Source: Chitinophaga sp. S165 | GTDB lineage: Bacteria; Bacteroidota; Bacteroidia; Chitinophagales; Chitinophagaceae | DNA: 64,000 nt | Assembly (NCBI RefSeq): GCF_003182155.1 | Contig: NZ_QGTG01000001.1 | Coordinates: forward strand, 1,546,991 to 1,610,990 | Direction of reading: 5' to 3' | Part shown: positions 27,106 through 36,050 of the stretch, in pieces | Position numbering within the stretch: position 1 is the stretch's first letter | Layout of the letters: every line of letters begins with the position of its first letter | Translations under genes and position numbers: made by a program | Notes under the pieces: generated by a model | Told to the model about the DNA's origin: nothing | The model's input: only the letters and a program-made list of their open reading frames with translations | The model's database searches: none

Positions 27106-27648
27106 ATGGCTAAGTTTGTTGGAGGCTTACCTCCTTTTGTTGGTACCAGAGATAATCTCACCATTTATTTTATGAAGGGTGAGTATATCGTCCGTACTAA
27201 AAGTTCGCTTACAGGGAAACGTGTGAAGCGTGATCCGGCTTTTGCAAGGACTATGGAGAATGCTGGACGGTTAAAAAAAGCGGCAGGCATTGCTTCACTT
27301 GTCTATAGGCAAATGCCGGTAGATGCAAGGGTGTATAAACAATACCGGGAGTTGGTGGGGAAAGCGATGGGATTATTGAAAGATGGCTTTGATGTTGATC
27401 ATGTAGTGATCGTTTTAGAGGCGCTCTATTTGTCTGATCATCTACATCAGGAAGAGCGGAAGAACATGGAGTGTCCAGCACAAAATAAAACGTATGAACA
27501 AAGGCTGGTCCGTAAGCCGGGATGCGTCACTTTATATAAAACCTTCGTACAGGGATATTACTGTAACAGGGGAAGGAACATGGACGGTAGGCGATTTCGT
27601 TTAAAAGACATCTATAATGCCAGCTTGTCAGGGGCCTCACTTTCATAG
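27106..27648 (+). CDS. Hypothetical protein of a Bacteroidota paralogue family
   Basis: 180 residues, basic, no signal peptide. The N-terminal half shows a pattern I associate with a widespread but uncharacterised Bacteroidota family: a short strand pair (GTRDNLTIYFMKGEYIVRTKSS), LTGKRVKRDPAFARTMENAGRLKKAAGIASLVYRQ, and a helix. The last 40 residues include two Cys and many Arg. The function is unknown. It stands alone between the susC-like gene and minus-strand small membrane proteins. Confidence 0.7.
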   Translation: MAKFVGGLPPFVGTRDNLTIYFMKGEYIVRTKSSLTGKRVKRDPAFARTMENAGRLKKAAGIASLVYRQMPVDARVYKQYRELVGKAMGLLKDGFDVDHVVIVLEALYLSDHLHQEERKNMECPAQNKTYEQRLVRKPGCVTLYKTFVQGYYCNRGRNMDGRRFRLKDIYNASLSGASLS

Positions 27649-27662
27649 TTTAAAATAGATAT

Positions 27663-28103
27663 CTATAACGGAGTTGGGCTAACTTCTACATCTTTATCCG
27701 TTAAATCTTTGAAAGCCAAGATCACTTCCTTAAACTGATCTTCAGTAAAACCATGGTTGGCATATACCTGATAAATGCATTTTGGGCCTTCAAAAACATT
27801 TAATATGGCGTCTTGCGGCTTACCGCTAGACCCGGAGTAGATGATTTCGAGGGAAATATTCTCTATTGGACGCCAGATGGTTTGTTCGACAAAGAAACGG
27901 CTCCAAACCACTGTTATTCCGGTTATGTCCAATTCAATGGAACATGTCGTCAGTCTTGCTGCGTTCAGGATAACACCGACAATCGCGAAAAACAGTGAAC
28001 CTTCGGATACATATCCCAAAAGAATCAGTAACAACAGGACAATGCAACTTGCAGATGCGAAAAGAAAAAATTGACCTTTCGAAATTGATGTTTTAATCTT
28101 CAT
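27663..28103 (-). CDS. Small membrane protein with a PH-like C-terminal domain
   Basis: 146 residues from ATG 28103 (the frame extends to a TTG at 28124). Two hydrophobic segments occupy about 15-55. A soluble domain follows with alternating strands (CSIELDITGITVVWSRFF, IWRPIENISLEIIY) and a last helix (TEDQFKEVILAF), compatible with a bacterial PH-like fold; this is inference. Two related sequences lie directly upstream: a fragment at 28174-28446 and a truncated gene at 28425-28718. It is the only full-length member of the cluster. Confidence 0.7.
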   Translation of the reverse strand: MKIKTSISKGQFFLFASASCIVLLLLILLGYVSEGSLFFAIVGVILNAARLTTCSIELDITGITVVWSRFFVEQTIWRPIENISLEIIYSGSSGKPQDAILNVFEGPKCIYQVYANHGFTEDQFKEVILAFKDLTDKDVEVSPTPL

Positions 28104-28173
28104 AATAAACCTGGATGGACACAATACACATCAGCGGCTGCAAAAGTAATATTTATGTCCATGAAAAGATATG

Positions 28174-28446
28174 TTAGCTTTTATACCTGCCGGCCTTCAA
28201 ATCATCGAAGGCGAGGATAAGTTCCTTAAACTGCTCTACAGTAAAACCTTCATTAGCATATACCTGGTGAAAAGATGTTGTTCCCTCAAATATAGTTAAC
28301 ACGGCATCCCTTTGTTTGCCTGTAGCGCCCAGGTAGTCCATTTTCAGGGAGATATTTTCTAAGGGCCGATGGAGTGTTTGTTTAGCGAAATAGCTATACC
28401 GGATAATTTCTATTTCTTCTCTGTTCAGTATGACACCGTTTGAACT
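28174..28446 (-). pseudogene. 5'-truncated paralogue of the PH-like membrane protein
   Basis: Read on the minus strand, the frame ending at 28174 gives NGVILNREEIEIIRYSYF, QTLHRPLENISLKMDYLG, VLTIFEG, FHQVYANEGFTVEQFKELIL. This matches the intact neighbour almost position by position (for example WRPIENISLEIIYSG, QVYANHGFTEDQFKEVIL). The N-terminal membrane segments are missing and no start codon with a proper context is present. It appears to be a leftover of a duplication. Confidence 0.75.
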
Positions 28447-28718
28447 TTGTTGCTCCTCATGACATACATTGAGTAAAATCCCCTCTTTTTAGCTGTAGGG
28501 AGTGTGTAAAAAAGTTGTAGCTCGATCTCTCTAATATTGAAGCGTGTCGTTTTTTGCTCGAAACATTTTGTGGTCTGCAACACCAAATGGTCATCAACAA
28601 CATCCATAGACAGCACAATATCAGAAGACCAATAAGATAGCAGAACAAACGCCGCAATGGCGAGCATGACCATCCAGTAGATCACTCCCATTTGGATACC
28701 GACAAGAAATCCGATCAT
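28425..28718 (-). CDS. Truncated paralogue of the PH-like membrane protein (N-terminal part)
   Basis: 97 residues from ATG 28718 (the frame extends to TTG 28730). Two hydrophobic segments are followed by the first strands of the soluble domain (MDVVDDHLVL, CFEQKTTRFNIREIELQLFY). The frame then stops at VQTVSY, where the intact relative continues for about 40 residues. The fragment at 28174-28446 begins in another frame across this junction. The gene is probably the product of a fusion or deletion between two tandem copies and may not be functional. Confidence 0.5.
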   Translation of the reverse strand: MIGFLVGIQMGVIYWMVMLAIAAFVLLSYWSSDIVLSMDVVDDHLVLQTTKCFEQKTTRFNIREIELQLFYTLPTAKKRGFYSMYVMRSNKVQTVSY

Positions 28719-28961
28719 GCCCCGCCTCAAAATGCCCTATATCAATCAAGATAATCATATATCCGCAGGATATTCATTTTTAGATATTTACAGTTATAGC
28801 AGGCATCACCAGGGGCTGTATTTTCTATATTTTCTCCGTACTACTTGCCCATTTCAGTCTACTTTGTTTCCTTTGGTATTACCACGGATGAAAAAATTAT
28901 TACCACGTTGTTGACTCTGAGAGATCCTGGGAAATACTCCTGTCTCTAAATACCTACTATA

Positions 28962-31900
28962 ATGAGAAAACCCTTTTCTTTTCCCTCGAAAGCGCGCTAT
29001 GCTGCGTCCATTATGCAGGCTGGTCCTGCACGGCTCAAACACCTCAGAAAAGTACCTGGCTGGCGCAGGTCTTCACTTCTTATGTTGTTACTGACATTCA
29101 GTACGGCCTTGTTTGCACAGAGCGACGGATTGCCCCGTGGTGCATATCAATTGCCTTACACCCGTTATGAATCAGAGAATGCTACACTAGATGGCGGTGC
29201 TGCATTACAGCAATCGCCGCAGTTCATTCAGACGGATATTGCATCAGAGGCTTCAGATCAGAAGTATGTGAGCCTCAGTAGCAATAATGCCAGCATTGAA
29301 TGGACACTGGCGCAGGCAGCGCAAGGCGTTACACTTCGTTTTACCATGCCCGATGATAATACCGGCGCAGGAAGGACTGGTTCACTTGGTGTATATGTGA
29401 ACGGCACCAAGGTGAGGAACATCAACCTGTCTTCCTATTGGGCTTATCAGTATTTCCCGGCGGCTGATCCTGTACAGACGCCTGGCGGTAAAACCTTCAT
29501 GCGTTTTGATGAGGTGCATTTCCGGCTGGACAATCCACTGAATGCGGGCGACAAACTCAGTATCCGGAAAGACAATGGCGATGCTATTACTTATGGCGTC
29601 GACTTTGTTGAACTGGAGCCTGTGCCAGCTGCGCTTACTCAGCCGGCAAATTATCTTTCGGTAACAGATTATGGCGCCGTAGCGAATGACCAGAATGACG
29701 ACTTCGCGGCCTTTAATGCCTGTATTGCTGCAGCTTCGGCGCAGGGTAAACATGTGTATATTCCGGCAGGCCGTTTCATGTTGAGTGATAAGGTGGCGCT
29801 GAATGTCAGCAACCTCAAAATACAGGGCGCAGGTATCTGGTATACAGAAGTGTACTTCTCTACCGACAAACAATTCTGGGGCGGTTTTATGGGCCGTGCC
29901 AGTAATGTAGAGATATCTCATTTCACGCTTAGTACCATCAACAATGACCGTCTGAAATACGACGAACCTAATCCGAGGTTGCCGGGTGAGATGTATAAAA
30001 CCTATAAGGGTTTTATGGGTACGTATGGTACCGGATCACGTATACATGACATCTGGGTGGAGCACTTTGAGTGCGGCTTCTGGATCGCTGGTTATGATGC
30101 GCCTTATCCTATTGACATAACAAGGGACCTTGTTATTTCCAGGTGTCGTATCAGGAATAACTATGCAGATGGTGTGAACTTCTGTCAGGGTACTTCGAAC
30201 TCCGTAGTTGAACAATCCAGTGTGAGAAATAATGGTGATGATGGTTTGGCGGTGTGGCCTGCGAATGTAGCTGGTAATAATGAGACCTGCCGCAATAATA
30301 TTTTCAGGTATAATACGATTGAAAATAACTGGCGGGCGGGTAGCATTGCATTGTTTGGCGGTACCGGTCATGAGATCCATCATAACCTGATCAAAGACGG
30401 TGTGGGCGGTTCTGCAATCCGCTTTACCAATGACTTCCCGGGATTTACGTTTGAATATCCCGGGGATGTGATCAAGGTGTATGAAAACACGATGACAGGC
30501 TGCGGTACCAGTTATGATCTGTGGAACCAGAAGAGGGGTTCTATTGAGTTCTATGCTGGTGGTAGTGGTATATTCAACATGCAGTTTGACAATAATACTA
30601 TTCTACGTTCTCAACGCGATGGTATACAGATATATGGTAATAACCTGCATCATCTGGTGTTTAATAATACTGTTATTGATGGTACAGGATTGGACCCTGT
30701 TGTACGTGACGTGCCTTCAGATGTATATGGCGGTTTTGGCTTGTATGTGCAGGCTGGCTCACAGACTGCTACGTTCAACAATCTTACTGTTACTAATGCG
30801 GAATCTGGTGCTTACTTAAATCGCAATACAGGATTTCAGCTGATCATACAGAATATTAATATTCCTGTATCGGGAGTGAGTATCAAACCGGCGAATGATA
30901 CTACGCTTACGGAAGGGCAGATATTGCAGTTGTCAGCCGATATCATACCTGTAGATGCTACCAATAAGAACGTTACCTGGAGCAGTTCTAATCCGTCTGT
31001 AGCATCGGTGGATGCTACGGGTAAAGTGACTGCGTTAGGAATTGGAGTAGCCAATATTACCGTGACTACAGCCAGTGGTAATTTTACTGCTGTGAGAAAG
31101 GTATCTATTTTGCCGGGTGTCAATGTATTAGCGACGATAGCGAATGCATCTGAGAATGGTACGGCTGGCAGATTTACTGTTAGTACTTCTTCATTGTCGC
31201 AAAGTATTAATGTTAAGTATACAGTAGCAGGTACTGCCAGTGCGGGCGACTATACTGCCAGTCCGGCGTTAAGTGGTACCATTACTTTGACACCGGCTCA
31301 ACCATCCGCAGTAATCAATATCACGCCGGTGAATGATGCTGCGTTTGAAGGACCGGAGACATTACGACTGACCTTGCAGAAAGATCCATCCTATAACCTG
31401 GGAGGAGATACGGTAGCGGTGATCACTATTGCGGATAATGACAATCCACCTTGTGTATCGCCGGTGATAGCACAGGTATCGGGAACAGCGCCTGTTATCG
31501 ATAATACGATTGATGCGGCGTGGGCTATTGCACCGGTGAGGAACATCAGCAATGTGATATTAGGTAGTTTACCATCTGATTATGCGGGTAAGTGGAGAGC
31601 GATGTATGATAATACAAATCTTTATCTGCTGGTGGAAGTGAATGATGCTACGAGAATCTCTGACTCCGGCGCCAGCTGGTGGGAAGATGATGTGGTGGAA
31701 ATATTCATCGACGGCGATAACAGCAAGGGCGCTACGTATGACGGATTGAATGATTTTCAGCTGGGCTTCCGCTGGAATGATAATGTGGTACATACGGGAG
31801 GTAATTCTGCTACAAGGACTACGGGTATTAATTTCAGGCAATATGCTACGGCAACGGGGTATAATCTGGAGGTAGCTATTCCGTGGTCGACTATTGGTAC

Positions 31901-33218
31901 GACAGCATCTGTGGGTAAACCACTTGGACTGGATGTTCAGATAGATGACGATGATAATAATGGTACACGTGATGCACAGATCGCATCATTTGCGACTAAT
32001 TCTACGGCGTTCTCCAATCCCTCTGTATTTGGCACGGTTTACCTGACAACCTGCAGTGGCACTCCGAATCAGCCACCGGTGGCAAATGCGGGCACTGACC
32101 GCACACTGGCGGCCAATACGACTACAGTGACATTACAGGGTACAGGATCTGATCCTGAAGGTAATGCCGTGACTTACAGCTGGACGAAGGTGAGCGGCCC
32201 TAATGTGACGTTTAGCAGTACTACGATTGCTGCTCCGGTGGTATCGGGGTTGACGAATGGAAGTACCTATGTGTTCCAGTTAACTGTGAGTGACGGCAGT
32301 CTGACGAGCAGTGATCAGGTGCAGGTGGTAGTGGGCACTATCACAGATCCTAATCAGCCGGGAACTATACTTGCGCGTCCGGCATCGGGTACTATTACAG
32401 TGAACGGCAGTTTGAGTGAGAGCAGCTGGAACCTGTCGCAGAGCATCAGTAAAGTAACTACAGGATCGCCTAATAATACCGCTACTTTTGGTGTGCTGTG
32501 GGATGCCAATAATCTTTACATTGGTGTGAGGGTACTAGATGGTGCGCTACATTCAGATTCACAAGATCCGTGGGATAATGATGCGGTAGAAATATTCATT
32601 GATGCGAATAATAATAAGCTGAGTGTATTTGATGGAAGAGATAATCAGTTCATCAAACAATACAACAGCAGTTCACTCTTCACTAAAGTAGCTGTTACGG
32701 GAGTGCAACATGCGTATGCTGCTATTACAGGCGGTTATACCGTGGAGATCAGCATTCCATGGTCGCAGCTGAATATTACACCGGCAGCAGGTATCTCATT
32801 TGGTTTTGACGCCGGTTATGATGATGATGATAATGGTGGTGCACGTGATGGTCAGGCGGTATGGTGGGGTACCTTGTTTAATTATGAGAATACATCAGGT
32901 TATGGAACGGTAACATTGGCGAATGCATCTGCGGGAGCAGCAACTACGGCGGTGAGACATGAGGAGACCGTTGCGGAGAGAACGCCTGAGATCCGTATCC
33001 TGCCTAATCCGGCGACAGATGGACAGGCGAAGATCATGATATCTAACCATAGCGGTACAGGTAATGTGTTTGTGTACGACCTCAATGGTAAACAGGTGTA
33101 TTCAGCGAAAGCACAGGCTGAAGTACGGTTGAATCTTCCGCAGTTACCGAAAGGCGTATATGTTGTTAAGTATGTATCGGGAGATAAAGTGATCACGAAG
33201 AAATTGTTGATACAGTAA
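28962..33218 (+). CDS. Secreted multidomain beta-helix protein with two CBM9-like domains and a T9SS sorting tail
   Basis: 1418 residues. Signal peptide with a long basic n-region (ending LFAQ, about residue 53). Domains in order: a CBM35/CBM6-like domain (about 62-220), a right-handed beta-helix of the pectate-lyase/GH28-related type (about 228-635, opening YLSVTDYGAVANDQNDDFAAF), a Big_2 Ig-like domain (636-716) and a Calx-beta domain (720-828, ending ITIADND). Then come a CBM9-like domain (835-1030), a PKD/REJ-like domain (1037-1126), a second CBM9-like domain (1130-1320) and a Por/T9SS C-terminal sorting domain (1342-1418, ILPNPATDGQAKI, GVYVVKY, KKLLIQ). It is predicted to be exported by type IX secretion and to act on or bind polysaccharide. 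The catalytic residues cannot be named. Confidence 0.9.
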   Translation: MRKPFSFPSKARYAASIMQAGPARLKHLRKVPGWRRSSLLMLLLTFSTALFAQSDGLPRGAYQLPYTRYESENATLDGGAALQQSPQFIQTDIASEASDQKYVSLSSNNASIEWTLAQAAQGVTLRFTMPDDNTGAGRTGSLGVYVNGTKVRNINLSSYWAYQYFPAADPVQTPGGKTFMRFDEVHFRLDNPLNAGDKLSIRKDNGDAITYGVDFVELEPVPAALTQPANYLSVTDYGAVANDQNDDFAAFNACIAAASAQGKHVYIPAGRFMLSDKVALNVSNLKIQGAGIWYTEVYFSTDKQFWGGFMGRASNVEISHFTLSTINNDRLKYDEPNPRLPGEMYKTYKGFMGTYGTGSRIHDIWVEHFECGFWIAGYDAPYPIDITRDLVISRCRIRNNYADGVNFCQGTSNSVVEQSSVRNNGDDGLAVWPANVAGNNETCRNNIFRYNTIENNWRAGSIALFGGTGHEIHHNLIKDGVGGSAIRFTNDFPGFTFEYPGDVIKVYENTMTGCGTSYDLWNQKRGSIEFYAGGSGIFNMQFDNNTILRSQRDGIQIYGNNLHHLVFNNTVIDGTGLDPVVRDVPSDVYGGFGLYVQAGSQTATFNNLTVTNAESGAYLNRNTGFQLIIQNINIPVSGVSIKPANDTTLTEGQILQLSADIIPVDATNKNVTWSSSNPSVASVDATGKVTALGIGVANITVTTASGNFTAVRKVSILPGVNVLATIANASENGTAGRFTVSTSSLSQSINVKYTVAGTASAGDYTASPALSGTITLTPAQPSAVINITPVNDAAFEGPETLRLTLQKDPSYNLGGDTVAVITIADNDNPPCVSPVIAQVSGTAPVIDNTIDAAWAIAPVRNISNVILGSLPSDYAGKWRAMYDNTNLYLLVEVNDATRISDSGASWWEDDVVEIFIDGDNSKGATYDGLNDFQLGFRWNDNVVHTGGNSATRTTGINFRQYATATGYNLEVAIPWSTIGTTASVGKPLGLDVQIDDDDNNGTRDAQIASFATNSTAFSNPSVFGTVYLTTCSGTPNQPPVANAGTDRTLAANTTTVTLQGTGSDPEGNAVTYSWTKVSGPNVTFSSTTIAAPVVSGLTNGSTYVFQLTVSDGSLTSSDQVQVVVGTITDPNQPGTILARPASGTITVNGSLSESSWNLSQSISKVTTGSPNNTATFGVLWDANNLYIGVRVLDGALHSDSQDPWDNDAVEIFIDANNNKLSVFDGRDNQFIKQYNSSSLFTKVAVTGVQHAYAAITGGYTVEISIPWSQLNITPAAGISFGFDAGYDDDDNGGARDGQAVWWGTLFNYENTSGYGTVTLANASAGAATTAVRHEETVAERTPEIRILPNPATDGQAKIMISNHSGTGNVFVYDLNGKQVYSAKAQAEVRLNLPQLPKGVYVVKYVSGDKVITKKLLIQ

Positions 33219-33244
33219 GATCGTCATTACTAAAAAAGAAGAAT

Positions 33245-33268
33245 GCCTGTTCCGTGAGCGGAGCAGGC
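33245..33268 (+). terminator. Hairpin terminator behind the beta-helix gene
   Basis: GCCTGTTCCG-TGAG-CGGAGCAGGC forms a fully paired 10-bp stem with one G-T wobble, 26 bp after the stop. The T-rich tail is short. Confidence 0.75.
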
Positions 33269-33382
33269 GTTTCTGTGTATGTATGGAAACGCTAAAGATG
33301 CCAGGGCAATTGCCATAGCATCTGAAGCCTGAGGTTAGCAAAACAGTGAAGGCCGGGTATAGGGATAATGACAGACCGCGGT

Positions 33383-33775
33383 TTATCCTTCAACTTTGGG
33401 AAGAGGCGCAAGAGCCAGTGATTTTGCTTTTGCGATCCTTCTGCCTCTGAAGAACAGGTAAAGGTTGAAGAACAGCATGATGCCCAGGTAGATACAGAAA
33501 CCACCGATCTTGGCGCTCAGCACTTCCAGCATACTACGGTTACTGCCGATGCCATATGATATTTCCATGATCCAGAAAGCAAAGCCCAGGTTGAGCAGAT
33601 AGAAGCCAGTCTCGAATAGTTTATTAGTAGCTGTAGCGATATCCGTTTTGCCATGAAAGATATCCAGCATAAACACCTTGCTGTTTTTAAACAATGTGTG
33701 TGCTACATACCATGTCAGGATGATCACTACAGGCAGATAGATGAGGTAAGCAATGAAGTTAAGAGTCGGTTCCAT
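33383..33775 (-). CDS. Four-helix membrane protein, paralogue of its upstream neighbour
   Basis: 130 residues with about three to four hydrophobic segments. It shares a layout with the 117-residue product upstream: a first helix, then VFMLDIFHGKTDIATATNKLFETGFYLLNLGFA here against IFILDLLKNDVSLTDAINRILLVGYYLVNLGYA there, then two more helices. No transport or enzymatic motif is visible and I do not recognise the family. It lies 11 bp after its paralogue, so the two are cotranscribed and may form a heteromeric membrane complex. Confidence 0.7.
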   Translation of the reverse strand: MEPTLNFIAYLIYLPVVIILTWYVAHTLFKNSKVFMLDIFHGKTDIATATNKLFETGFYLLNLGFAFWIMEISYGIGSNRSMLEVLSAKIGGFCIYLGIMLFFNLYLFFRGRRIAKAKSLALAPLPKVEG

Positions 33776-33786
33776 ACAACAGTGTT

Positions 33787-34140
33787 TTAAGGGTGAAAAA
33801 TTGATTTATTACGTTTACTGATAAGATAGATCACAAGCATGTTGCAGTAGTGCATCACGGCCAGTGTCAGTAGGATCTTACTGGTCATGAATACCACTGA
33901 AAACAACAGTCCTGTCCAGCTGATGATCTCATCCCAGGTACTGATCATCAGTGCGGCGTAGCCCAGGTTTACGAGGTAATATCCGACGAGTAAGATGCGG
34001 TTAATTGCATCGGTCAGGGAGACATCGTTTTTCAGCAGATCAAGGATAAAGATCCGTCCGTTACGATAAAAGACGAAGCCCACGCGCACTGTTATCAGGT
34101 AAGTGATCAGGAGATAAATGATGTAAGCGAGTGTGTTCAT
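33787..34140 (-). CDS. Membrane protein, paralogue of its downstream neighbour
   Basis: 117 residues from ATG 34140; the frame extends 16 codons upstream to a start without family-like sequence. About four hydrophobic segments, and the shared motif F-I/M-LDL/I-...-N(R/K)-...-G-YLxNLGYA. First gene of a two-gene unit, divergent from a LysR regulator with about 190 bp between the starts, the classic layout for a LysR-controlled target. The function is unknown. Confidence 0.7.
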   Translation of the reverse strand: MNTLAYIIYLLITYLITVRVGFVFYRNGRIFILDLLKNDVSLTDAINRILLVGYYLVNLGYAALMISTWDEIISWTGLLFSVVFMTSKILLTLAVMHYCNMLVIYLISKRNKSIFHP

Positions 34141-34207
34141 ACCGGGTACATTTCTGGTGACTGGCAGAAGGTTGCTTTTGTGATACAAAGCTATGTACTT
34201 ATATCCG

Positions 34208-34231
34208 AACTTTCAAAATATTCTGAAAGTT
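34208..34231. promoter_or_regulatory. Inverted repeat in the divergent region (membrane pair side)
   Basis: AACTTTCA-N8-TGAAAGTT, an 8-bp perfect inverted repeat upstream of the paired membrane-protein genes. A candidate regulator site. Confidence 0.45.
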
Positions 34232-34306
34232 TCGTTTTACCAAAATACTAAGTGATTGATATTGTGATGGATAATTTTTCCATGAGGATAGTTAGCTATT
34301 TTGAAT

Positions 34307-34327
34307 ACCTTGTTGTAAATACAAGGT
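34307..34327. promoter_or_regulatory. Inverted repeat adjacent to the LysR start codon
   Basis: ACCTTGT-N7-ACAAGGT, a 7-bp perfect inverted repeat ending one base before the LysR ATG. The size and spacing fit a LysR autoregulatory site. Confidence 0.5.
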
Positions 34328-34328
34328 T

Positions 34329-35225
34329 ATGTTATCGACCCGGCATCTGGTATTTATGGAAGTGGCCCGTGAGAAGAGTTTTTCAAGGGCAAGTGAGGTA
34401 TTGTTTATTTCCCAGCCTGCTGTGAGCGGGCATATTAAGAGCCTGGAAGAGCAGTATCAGACGAAATTGTTTGAGCGGAAGGGGCTGCATATTGAACTGA
34501 CTGAGGCAGGGCAGCTGCTATATAAAAGGCTGTTAACTGTAAAGATGATCCAGCAGGAGACGGAGTTCGACATCTCCGTTATGCAGGACAAATTACAGGC
34601 AAGCGGTGTGCTTAACCTGGGCGCCAGTACGACGGCTGCATTGTATATTCTTCCCCGTGTGATGTCGGCCTTCAACCAGGAGTATCCGCGGGTGGAGATA
34701 TCACTGTTAAACAGGAACAGCGAGATCGTTCTGGACGCACTGCTAAATAAAGAGATCAATATTGGCGTTACGGAAGAAAAAGGCAAACTGAGCAATGTGA
34801 CCTATCAGCCGTTCCTAAAAGATCAGATTGTGGCTGTATGCAGCCATAATAACCCTCTCGTGAAGAAAAAGGAATATGCGGTGAAGGATATTCTCAATAT
34901 GCCCATCGCTATCCGTGAACGCGGTAGTGGTACCCTTGAAGCTATCAAGCAAGGATTAAAGAAAAGTAAGATAGGTCTGGACGATCTCAAGATCAGTGTT
35001 CGCCTGGGAGGAACGGAGGCGCTGAAGAACTTCCTGGTAGAATCCGGTTGTGTCGGTTTTCTTTCTACCAGGTCTATCGTCAAGGAACTGCAACTTGGGG
35101 AACTAGCCGTTCTCAACTTTGAAGGTCTGCGTATTGAGCGTAGTTTTTATTTTATACAACGAAAGGGGGAAACCAGTGAGTTGAATAAGCGGTTCATCAA
35201 ATTAGCAAAATCTATCTATAACTAA
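34329..35225 (+). CDS. LysR-family transcriptional regulator
   Basis: 298 residues, normal length. The winged HTH is clear: FMEVAREKSFSRASEVL, FISQPAVSGHIKSLEEQY, TKLFERKGLHIELTEAGQLL (about 8-65). The C-terminal periplasmic-binding-like effector domain follows (about 92-298; LNLGASTTAALYILPRVM, IAIRERGSGT, FLVESGCVGFLS). The ligand is unknown. It is divergent from the paired membrane-protein genes, the likely target, and two inverted repeats lie between them. Confidence 0.95.
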   Translation: MLSTRHLVFMEVAREKSFSRASEVLFISQPAVSGHIKSLEEQYQTKLFERKGLHIELTEAGQLLYKRLLTVKMIQQETEFDISVMQDKLQASGVLNLGASTTAALYILPRVMSAFNQEYPRVEISLLNRNSEIVLDALLNKEINIGVTEEKGKLSNVTYQPFLKDQIVAVCSHNNPLVKKKEYAVKDILNMPIAIRERGSGTLEAIKQGLKKSKIGLDDLKISVRLGGTEALKNFLVESGCVGFLSTRSIVKELQLGELAVLNFEGLRIERSFYFIQRKGETSELNKRFIKLAKSIYN

Positions 35226-35275
35226 ATCTTATGGATCATAAGATTTCAATATAGCTTTGATTATAGCGTAAGGCA

Positions 35276-35283
35276 TACATTTG
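35276..35283 (+). promoter_or_regulatory. -7 element for the 94-aa gene
   Basis: TACATTTG matches TAnnTTTG, 8 bp upstream of the first ATG. A TTTG lies 16 bp further upstream, a little closer than the usual spacing. Confidence 0.5.
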
Positions 35284-35291
35284 TCTTTCAA

Positions 35292-35576
35292 ATGAGTGCT
35301 TTTATGAACATCCTTTTTTATTACGAAGAATTGTATAATACGACTTCTGAAAGATTGAAAGAACTTGCCGGAATCTCTATACAACACAAAAATAACCTGC
35401 TGAAACAGATGAGGGAACATACACCTTCCTTCCTCACTACCAGTACTGCAGATATAGACGTACTAGCTAAAAAAGTTGTGGCTTCTTTGGGGGCGGTTTT
35501 ATGTCCGGAAGCAGCCGCCGAATATGCCGGGGTTAGTAAACTCCTGGAACTGGATATGGCTGAAGGGGCTGAATAA
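35292..35576 (+). CDS. Hypothetical small protein
   Basis: 94 residues from ATG 35292; ATG 35304 (MNILFYYEE) is an alternative that leaves more room for a leader after the promoter. Helical, with a conserved-looking block TTSERLKELAGISIQHKNNLLKQM and an Ala-rich C-terminal half. No signal peptide and no family recognised. It is supported as a gene by its own -7 element and by convergent placement 2 bp from the next gene. Confidence 0.6.
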   Translation: MSAFMNILFYYEELYNTTSERLKELAGISIQHKNNLLKQMREHTPSFLTTSTADIDVLAKKVVASLGAVLCPEAAAEYAGVSKLLELDMAEGAE

Positions 35577-35578
35577 CA

Positions 35579-36049
35579 CTACAGCCTCTCCAGCTGCTTT
35601 TTATAGTCATGCTGGAGATCTTCATGCTGCAATGAAATAGACTTCTCGATCTTTTTCACCTGCGTTATATAGAGTTTGGTCAACGCCACACTCTCCCCTA
35701 CCTTTATGCCTGACTTCTTCACTTTTGTGCAGAAGTACAGGAGCAGTTCAACTTCCGCTTGTTTGGAGCCGGTATATTTGATGTGTTTATTTACTGCTCT
35801 TAGCACCTTCCTCAGATGCTTCTTGACAAAATAAATATGCTGCTTTGTCGTTTCTGCAAAAGCCTCGTCCATTTCTTCCTTCACGGCTTCTATATACGCC
35901 TGGAGGTCGTGCGATTCGAATAACAAATAGTTAAGCAACTCCTTGTTCTCCTTCTTGAACTTTGCCAGACGCAGGCATAATTCCACCAGCTGCGCCGGTG
36001 GAACTTCCTGTAATTCCTTTTTTAATTCACTGACACTCGCCGCTTTCAT
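35579..36049 (-). CDS. Hypothetical helical protein
   Basis: 156 residues from ATG 36049 (the frame runs on to a TTG at 36070 inside the upstream gene). Nearly all helical and rich in Lys/Glu: SELKKELQEVPPAQLVELCLRL, FKKENKELLNYLLF, VKKHLRKVLRAVNKHI. No signal or motif, and the family is not recognised. It starts 1 bp after the stop of the AHSA1-type gene, so the two form a transcription unit. Confidence 0.7.
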   Translation of the reverse strand: MKAASVSELKKELQEVPPAQLVELCLRLAKFKKENKELLNYLLFESHDLQAYIEAVKEEMDEAFAETTKQHIYFVKKHLRKVLRAVNKHIKYTGSKQAEVELLLYFCTKVKKSGIKVGESVALTKLYITQVKKIEKSISLQHEDLQHDYKKQLERL

Positions 36050-36050
36050 G

